64,000 nt of DNA, taken from Incurvaria masculella. Taxonomy: Eukaryota > Arthropoda > Insecta > Lepidoptera > Incurvariidae. The notes under the pieces were generated by a model. The model saw only the letters and a list, made by a program, of their open reading frames with translations. It was not told the origin of the DNA and searched no databases. The position numbers were made by a program, and so were the translations under genes. Every line of letters begins with the position of its first letter. Position 1 is the stretch's first letter. The stretch lies in NCBI GenBank assembly GCA_946894095.1, contig OX335660.1, positions 3,539,001 through 3,603,000 of the forward strand, written 5' to 3'. Positions 10,870 through 19,700 of this stretch are shown one piece after another.

Positions 10870-11017
10870 GCTACTATAGTCGCGGATGACTATAGGACTA
10901 AGCCAAACATTTCCTGTTACATAAAAAAAGTAATTTAGTAATTAAGGATTGGGCGATATCACGATTAAACAAAACGACAATATCCAATGTATTTATTTAC
11001 GCATTAATAATTTAATT

Positions 11018-11385
11018 TTTTCATGCGACCTGACACGGATGGCTAATACCACACAACTACCGTTGTGATATTAGCCCAATGCACCGCATTGTCGAAGTAA
11101 TTAGGTGCCATGCCAGGACCTTCCCTTCATGAGCACGGCTACATTGAACTGGATGGAACACACGGACAATTTTTCATTGCCGCTTCGACCATCTTTTCAT
11201 CCAATGCGATTGTGCCAACCCTGGCGGGCTTAAACCCTACCACCTAGTAGGGGAAGGGGACCTTCAGTTTTACATGGATTCCGAACCATGGAGCAGCTCG
11301 CATTCGTGACGAAAGGCACTTATCGAACTCGGAAAGAGAAAGACAATGGTGCATGTCGGAATTGAACCCAGGCCTCTCATCTTGT
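11018..11385 (-). mobile_element. tRNA-headed SINE, minus strand
   Basis: TTTTTTCATGCGACCTGACA, the full common body, then CGAACTCGGAAAGAGAAAG and GAATTGAACCCAGGCCTC (B-box complement). The head is truncated after the B box. Confidence 0.82.
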
Positions 11386-11399
11386 CAATATATTGCATT

Positions 11400-13352
11400 C
11401 ATCTAAGAACATTACCTTACAACTAGCCAATTATATAATTAGATCGCTTGATAATAAACCAATTTAATAAATACAATTATTATTCGCACTAATTGTACTT
11501 CGGTGTATCAGGGTATCCGTATCAGGAAAACTCCATGTTTCACTATGAGATCGCCGACAAAATTGATTCTATGATGGTATCGGAACCTCGGACAGAGCTT
11601 TCTCAATCTTTGTCCGAGGGAAACTTTTCTTTTGAACACTGCAAATTCGATGCATATTGAGTTGAAGCCCAGCGAATTGAAACTTGGGGCTGCGTGGCAT
11701 CGCATGTAATTTACTATAATGCGGTCACGTCCTTAGTGGCGTCGTAAGGGTTTGATTTCTCGTTACATTGCAAACTTTTGCGATGCGCTTGATGCATACC
11801 AACCCGATCCCGCCGAGCGGAATGCAATTTTGAATTTCGGTTTTCGTATTTCGGAATGGGAGCCAACAGAGACACGGCACAAAACTCATACATACATACA
11901 TACCTTCACGGCGCTTTCCCGGAGGGGTAGACGGAGATGATAGAGCGTCATACGATCACAGCACACATCTTTCTCCTCATCTACACATACATATTTTCAT
12001 ACATGCTCTACGATTACGGGTGTTACGTACGTTACATTTACGACTGTTTTGACACTGCCGCTCACTTCTGCTTTGTAATTTTTTCAACATTAATTTGTTC
12101 CATATGTCCAAACCATTTTAGCACTTAGCACAAAACTCAATGCAGTTAATAACCAAATACCCGTTTTGAAAAAACAAATTCATAGATTCATATATTTTTA
12201 AGTACAACTCGGCTATGGCGTACGCCAGGTCCTTAAAGATGCGCGCGACTACTCCCGTGGCAGTTTATATATTCTTTGCCCGTGGGCTTTGAGCTGCAAA
12301 ACCATGGCGGCCGAACAGGTGCTTATTCAAAATATTGTGCTACAGGGCACACCTTGAGAAAAACACATAGTACATTTCACAGTATTACCTACAGGATAGG
12401 TTGAGCAATGTGGAATGTGAATGTGTGCATTCCCTCTATTGCGCGTGGAGAAGGATTGTATGTAGAAAGGGGACTGAAAGAAAGCCTTATGTGCTTTCTC
12501 TGTCACACAAACGATGAAAGACAAAAAAGAACCTACACATCTTAACGGTCTCTTAGTTCATCAGGGTCTCGAGATTACAGAAACTGAACTAAAAAGTGAA
12601 ATGAAATACTCTAGCATAACATAACCTAACCTTACTTAACCCAACCTAATTTATAAATCACCATACCCACTTAATCTCATCTAATATACTCATCACCATA
12701 CCCACTTTGGCGACGTATCTGCGCCTTCAGTTTTTGGCGACGCATATGCGTCTCCGGTCATTGGCGACGGATCTGCAGTCCGGCCGCAGCTCCGTCGCTG
12801 GCGATGCAGATATTGGCGATGGACATATGGACTACCAATGAATTTCTTTAAGCAATGTTCAAATTATTTGTCTACTCGGGTCAATGTCGTTTCGGAATGA
12901 TGTCGGGCCGAACCTAAAATTTTATGTTTGTTTTATAAGTTCTCCATACAAACTTTAATCCCCCTTGAGTTGCCCTTTGAGTTTATTTTCGCCACAAAAG
13001 TTAGCTTATGTCCTTTCCCAAAGTCCAGACTCTCTCTATACCAAATTTCATCAAAATCTGTTCAGCGGTTTAGGCGTGAAAACGTAACAAACAGAAAATG
13101 ATCAAGGAGGCATCCGCCACGTCCGTACGCAGCAGACGACTGTAAGTTCAACTCGAAACGTTGGAGAATGTCTCCTCCCGCCGCGTGAAAAGCCGTAACA
13201 TTATTCAAACACGTTTAACGACCGCGGTAATCTGAAAAGTATCGTAACAAAAAGAACTTTCGAATTTATAATATTAGTATAGATATGGATTACTGCGTTT
13301 CCCAAATGATTGCAGTTATCGAATTAACACCCCACGAATTCGATTGTTCCAG
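11400..13352. other. Region upstream of the AstA coding start
   Basis: No gene is supported. It should contain the AstA promoter, 5' UTR and first intron, but none was pinpointed. Seen here: a degenerate CCTAA-rich stretch (12618-12648, resembling the insect TTAGG telomere motif), repeated TTGGCGACG motifs (12707-12830), and 12950-13105 with TTTCATCAAAATCTGTTCAG, a sequence frequent in lepidopteran dispersed repeats. Confidence 0.4.
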
Positions 13353-13360
13353 ATCGCAAA

Positions 13361-13701
13361 ATGATTCACGCCATCACGCTCTGCACCCTCGTGTCTGTGG
13401 CGCTGAGCGCGCCCGAGAGACTGCCGGAGCACCAGCGGGAGGTCAGCGGCGGCGTCGACGCGCCCATACACGTCCGCGCGGCGCCCGGCCCGGCGGAGCT
13501 CGGGCCGGCGGACCGCGGGCCGGCGGAGCGCGGACCGACAGACCGCGGGCCGGCGGAGCGCGGGCCGGCGGACCGCGGGACGGCGGACCACGAGCTGCAG
13601 AAGAGATCGCCGGCCTACAACTTCGGGCTAGGCAAGCGGGCGTACAGCTACGTTTCCGAGTACAAGAGGCTCCCCGTGTACAACTTTGGCCTCGGAAAAA
13701 G
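13361..13701 (+). CDS. AstA: AstA coding exon 1: signal peptide, spacer, AST 1-2
   Basis: The first ATG (13361) lies 8 nt after a likely 3' splice site (TTGTTCCAG ending 13352), so a non-coding 5' exon probably exists upstream. Residues 1-17 form the signal peptide. Residues about 40-72 are a low-complexity RGPAE/RGPAD repeat encoded by a GC-rich 15-bp minisatellite. SPAYNFGLGKR and the long AYSYVSEYKRLPVYNFGL follow. The donor is AAAAAG|GTATTC at 13702, splitting the Arg of the second GKR (phase 2). Without splicing the frame runs only 17 codons further, to 13753. Confidence 0.93.
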
Positions 13702-16700
13702 GTATTCAGACACTAATGAACGGATAAATAAAATGTGCCACATTGATGTTTAGTGTTTGGAGATACTGAATTCGGTGAAAATCGACGTGTCGAAGTTTTA
13801 TTAATTTTTTATGCAAAAAAAACTTTTTTTGAAACAAAAAAATATAAATTTTGCAGATTTTAAGGTGGCCCTTCCCGAAACGGGACTCACTCATTCGCGG
13901 GCACAGTAAAAAATGTTCCGTTGCCCCATAGAATAAATGGTTGCGCTCTGGCACTATCTGTGTTTTAAAGAAAAAGACAGTCTTCGCGATGAAGAGAATG
14001 CAACACGTCCACAAAGCAAACAATGCGCATAGTGTTTGATTTGGTTAGATTTACAAACAAACATATTACAAGCTACAAGTCAGCTAAAAGTAAAAAAACG
14101 CGGACAATGTAGTTAAAATTCAAACAAAAACGAAATTTATTTTGAATCTCCGTGGAACAAGCTAGGTCTGATGACTAATATTTTTTTGATTTTATTGTTT
14201 TATCGTTGTGTAATCCGCGACCAAACTTATTGCAGAAAACACGCGAAAATTTAAAATTTTCGGACTTTGTAACTTAGAAACCAAATACTATTTTACAATG
14301 GCAACGGTCATCAGACATCTAGTTTTATCAAATAAAGCTGTTTTGAGTATAATTTTGGATCGCCTACAAGAAATGTGCCCATGATCTTCTTTTCACGTTT
14401 GTATGGGGAGTTGAGCGGGTGGGCCACCTTAAACATTGCTTCGTTCAAGTTCGAGGTTATTGTTTTCCAACGTTTTATTTATTGATTAGGAGAATAAACA
14501 TATATCCACAACAGAAATAAAATTATAATACATATACATATATAATTAGTATATAATATTTATACTGTGTATATAATAGTTAGGCTAATACTGTGTTAGT
14601 AGGAGGCATTGATTACGGGAATAGGGACTGTAAGAGAATTCCAAATTATGGGTATAAAGCAGGTGGCGAAATTGGTTAGATGCAATACCCGCGAATAGTA
14701 TGTTTTGCAGTATATTCGTAAAGTAGTTCTTTTTACAGGGATCTTTCTTTGATTAATATGTCCTTGCTTCACGTTCGATTATACATACTATGATCAAAAA
14801 GTTCCGGGAATTAATAAATAAAAAAAATGTGTGAATTTTCGGATACATTTATTTTATCACCTTCAAAATAACAACCGTCTGAAGCGAGGCACAAACGCCA
14901 ACGCTTAACCCATTCTTCCATACACTTTTGATTGTCCGGTGAAGGAATGGCTTTCAATGCCTTCGTCACATTTTCTTTTATTTCATCGATGCTCGAAAAT
15001 CTCTTTCCACGAAGGGGTAATTTAAGTTTTGAGAACAGGAAAAAGTCACATGGTGCCATATCCGGAGAATACGGTGCCTGTTGGATTGTATTTACAGTAT
15101 GTTTGGTCAAATAATCGGTCACGATGCGCGCTTTGTGAGACGGAGCATTGTCATGGTGCAAGACCCATGAGTTGTTTTGCCACAATTCCGGTCGTTTTCT
15201 ACGCACAGCATCTCTCTAACGCTTAATTACGGCCACTACCTGGCTGGTTACCTGGCTTATTGACTGTTTGACGATTTTCGAGTACGATTTCTTGAACTTT
15301 TTCGACGTTATCATCGGTAGTTGATGTTGAAGGGCGTCCACGACGAGGTGCATCGTCAACTTCTTTGAGACCATTTTTGAACGACGAATACCACTCGTAT
15401 ACTCTTGTTTTTGAGAGAGCAGAGTCCCGTAGGCTTTTTGTAGCATTTTGAATGCATCAACACAAGCGATTTCGTTGGGAACACCAAACTTCAAACAAAT
15501 TCTTTGTTCAATATTTTTTTCCATTTTGAAATGCGACGAACTTCAAAAACTTGATTGATATAAACAGACGCCAAACGCCAAACAATTACTAATGACATTT
15601 AATATTTGATATTTGGCAGGAGTGTCAGGGAAAGGTGTACCAACCTGAGAAAAAAAAATTGAATCGGTAAAGCGTTTTAAATTCAAACTACAAATTCCCG
15701 GAACTTATTGATCATAGTGTACATACATAGATGTCACATTCCATTTATCATCCAACCCGACTTCAATATCCTTAAAAAATATTAAGCCCCGATCGCACGA
15801 AGAGACGGCCGAGTTAATCGTTGTTCAAACACGTCACTTTTAATGAACCGCATGAAGTTCCTTCCTTACTATCCATACAAAGTGACGTGTTTAATCATAC
15901 GTTGACGTTGATTTTGATTTTTTGTACGTTCGCGCTCTCGGCCCTAAGAATATGTACAACACCGCATTAGAACTAGTGTGCCAGTAGTGACGTGCAGCCC
16001 CGGCCGCAGGTCGCGCCCGTACTCGTTCGGGCTGGGCAAGCGCTCGGCGGACGCGGAGGAGGTCGACGCCGACGAGCTCGACGGCTGGACGCTGACGCCG
16101 CAGCAGCAGCGGCTCCTCGAGGAGCTGCTGGACGAGTACGAGCTGGACGACGACGCCGGTACGTCCTCGCGGCCTTGATCCCATAGACCTAGCATAGCGC
16201 GTTGTGCTTACAAGACGAACAAAGTGTGCGAGTGAGACGTCCACTCGAGTACCACTACCGCCAGTTAGAGGGAGATGGAACACATCTGCCCATAGACCTA
16301 GCATAGCGCGCTGTGCTTACAAGACGAACAAAGTGTGCGAGTGTGACGTCAACTCAATTACCACTACCGCCAGTTAGAGGGAGATCGAATACATCTGCCC
16401 ATAGACCTAGCATAGCGCGTTGTGCTTACAAGACGAACAGTGTGCGAGTGTGACGTTAACTCAAGTAGCACTACCGTGAGTTAGAGGGAGATGGAAGACA
16501 TCTGTCCGATGAGATAACTTCTCAAATCATTATCAGTAAATTGGAGTCGCGCTCACGGTATGAGAAATGGTTTTTTGTGAAATCTTTATGATTTCTCTAG
16601 TTTTCCTTAAACAAATCATGGTGACCTGTGCATTTATAGATTGTTAAGTGAACGGGTGTAAAAAAACCCGCATCAACACCCTTTTGTCATGGATTCTTGG

Positions 16701-19700
16701 TCGATCAAATTTCAAAATAAAACTTGAAACATAACTTCAGATCATTATTATGCAGCTACATAGCGATTTGGTTTTTTTTTAGTAAAAAAACATATTTCAG
16801 TACATTTTGAAAAGATTTTGGTCTCATCCATCAGTTGCCTCTGTATGTCTTTACATTATAAGCCTATACTTGATCCTCGAGCTTGGCCCTTAGGTCCGCG
16901 CCGGTTGCTTTGCATAGCAGATGTCATGCAAAAGTTCGTCACCACTTTTTGAGTTGGTCAAGTGGATTTCGTAACGAATGCGAACTGTTCCATGGTTCGG
17001 AATCTACTTAAAACTGTAGGTGCCCTTGTCCTATGAACCGCATTGGATAAAACCATAGATAAAAACCGGGCAAGTGCGAGTCGGACTCGCACACGAAGGG
17101 TTCCGTAACATCGTACGAGATTTAACACAGAAATATCAGGTTTTTTGTATGGCCACTCCCGTTCATTTTTATTATTTTTATTTTTATCTCTTTGTTTTTA
17201 TAGCGGGAAAAAAACCCAAGGTATACCAACGGAACCCTATTACCAAGCCTCCGCTGACCGACCGTCCGTCCGTCCGTCCGTCTGTCACAGGACCGTAATC
17301 TCATTTATCTCGTTTATCTCATGAACCGTAATAGGTAGGCAGCTAAAATTTTCACAGAGTGTGTATTTATTTTGCCGCTATACCAACGAATAGGTAAAAT
17401 AAAAAATATATAAAAATTAAAGGGTACATCTCCCACCCATACAAAAAATGTGTCTTTTTGTGTTAAATCTTGTATGACGGTACGGAACCCTACGTGTTCG
17501 AGTCCGAGTCGGACTTGGGCGGTTTTTATCTATGTTGTTAGCCATCGTTCATTTGTTTTACCAAATCAGGCTGCTCTTGCTCTCACCCCGCCCACGCTTT
17601 CCCCCGAGAAACAAAACAGAAACGCGTGCCGTCTGCGGCCGTAATGAGCATCGCCAGCGCATGTTGGCTCTATTATCCGCGCCGATGGCGGCGGAAAATC
17701 CGAACGCGTTCATTTGGAGCGATGAAATGAGTCTCATTTAAGGTGGCCCAACCCGGCGGGCCTAACTCATTTGCGGGCACGGTACAAAACCGTGCTGTTG
17801 CGCTCTGGGACCTTCTTTGTTTCAAAGAATAAGTCAGGCTCCGTGATGAGGAAGATGCAACATGTCCACAAAAAAGACAATGTGCATAGTGTATGATTTG
17901 GTAAGATTTACGAAAATTTTAATTTAAAAATGACTTATAGCTAAAAGTAAACCATGACCGCTGTAGTAAAAAATCGAACAGAAACCAAATAGATCATGAA
18001 TCTTCATTAAATAAGCTATGTCTGATGACTAATCTTTTTAAGATGTTTTTACTTTATCATTGCGTAACCCACCTCCAAAGTTGTTGTATAAAACGCGCGA
18101 AAAATGCGAACTTTAGGACCTTATAACTTAGAAACCAAACACAATTTAACAATGCCAATGGTCATCAGACATCTAGTTCGATCAAATAAAGCTATTTTGA
18201 GCAAAATTTTGAATCTCTGACAAGAAATATGGGCGTGATCTTCTTTCCCCTTTTGTATGGGGAGATGAGCGGGTTGGGCCACCTTAAGGGTGAAATCGAA
18301 CCGCAATTTTAAATTAAATACATATAATAAAGTCAGTTTCACAAATGGCGGTGTTGCTTTATGAGGTTTTGAAGAGTGTATATTTTTCGTGTCAGCTTAT
18401 TTTTGTTTAACTTTAATATATACATAAATATGTAACTTTAATTTGAGTTTCAGCGACATCCACATTTGAAGCATTGTAATCAGATTTTGAAAATAAACAG
18501 TCTTTGGTAGTGACATTCGTCGGAAGCAGGATTCGAGCCTGTGACCTTTGGATTACATGCCCACTGCTCTAACCAACTGAGCTATCACGGCAATTACGTC
18601 AGCCGACGAATTTCTGGATTATTTCCGAATCGACACAATTCCCCTATCAATGCAGATTTGAATCTTGTTTCAGACAGACAGAAGATCCGTTTACAATTCT
18701 TCAATTTATATAGATGGCGCTATCTACAAAATATTTTCTTCCAGTTCTACTCCCCCTTAAAATTTTGTTGAGAAATTAATATCGTTGCCAGAGGACAAAC
18801 CTCATCACTAACCTGGTCAAAAATAACTCTTAGTTATTGAAAGTGAAAAAAAAGACAAATAAGTTAAAACATTTTTTTTTTTTGTGTTTTGAATGATCAT
18901 GGTTAACAGTGTTCACAAACGCAGTCGGAGGCATAACATACATTAAGGTGGGCCTTCCCGCTCAACTCCCCTTACAAAGGTGGAAAGAAGATCATGCCCA
19001 TAATTCTTGTCATAAATCCCAAATATTGCTCAAAATTGTTTTATTTGATCGAACTAGATGTCTGATGACCGTTGGCATTGCAACATTGTGTTTGGTTTCT
19101 AAGTTATAAGGCTCGAAAGTTCAATTTTTTCTTGCGTTTTATACAATAACTTTGGAGGTGGATTACGCAATGATAAAGTAAGAACATCTTAAAAAGATTA
19201 GTCATCAGACATAGCTTTTTTCATCAAGATTTATAGTCAATTTAGTTTTTGCTAGATTGTTTACTACATCAGTCGTGGATTACTTTTAGCTATAAGTCGT
19301 TTTTTAATTAAATTTTTCGTAAATCTTACCAATTCATCCACTATGGACATTGTCTGCTTTGTGGACATGTTGCATCTTCCTCATCACGGAGCCTGTCTTT
19401 TTCCTTGACACAGAACAGGTCCCAGAGCGCAATAGCACGGTTTTGTACCGTGCCCGCGAATGAGTTAATCCCGTCGGGATGGGCACAATGATTTATATTT
19501 TGTTATCAAATCCGTTGATAGTGCAAAATTCATGATGATCAATTGAGTACGCGAAACGATACCTCTCAAGCTAATATCCATCATGCAGTTCAGGCTACAG
19601 GGCGTGCCAAAGAAATATATACACATACATACAATCGAATAACTCACCTTCTGGCGCAGTCGGGTAAATACATTAAAAAAATGCAGACCGAGAAATTTGT

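Larger units (their letters stand above)
14590..15760 (+). mobile_element. tRNA-Leu-like SINE split by a mariner
   Basis: Left part: GGTGGCGAAATTGGTTAGAT, AATACCCGCGAATAG, GTCCTTGCTTCACGTTCG. The ATACATAC tail is cut at 14787 by the mariner and resumes after 15719 with ACATACATAGATGTCACATT. Confidence 0.7.

Noticed and set aside
12618..12650. Interstitial telomeric TTAGG array
   Set aside because: Only a few degenerate CCTAA-like words; too short and irregular to call a telomeric repeat.
13285..13716. A 143-codon Arg/Ala-rich frame overlapping AstA exon 1
   Set aside because: It is the out-of-frame reading of the GC-rich AstA exon; the allatostatin frame is clearly the real one.
18512..18612. 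A tRNA gene with anticodon loop CATGTAA on the minus strand
   Set aside because: A and B boxes are present, but the acceptor stem does not pair and the sequence lies inside a flanking inverted repeat; a tRNA-derived repeat fits better.
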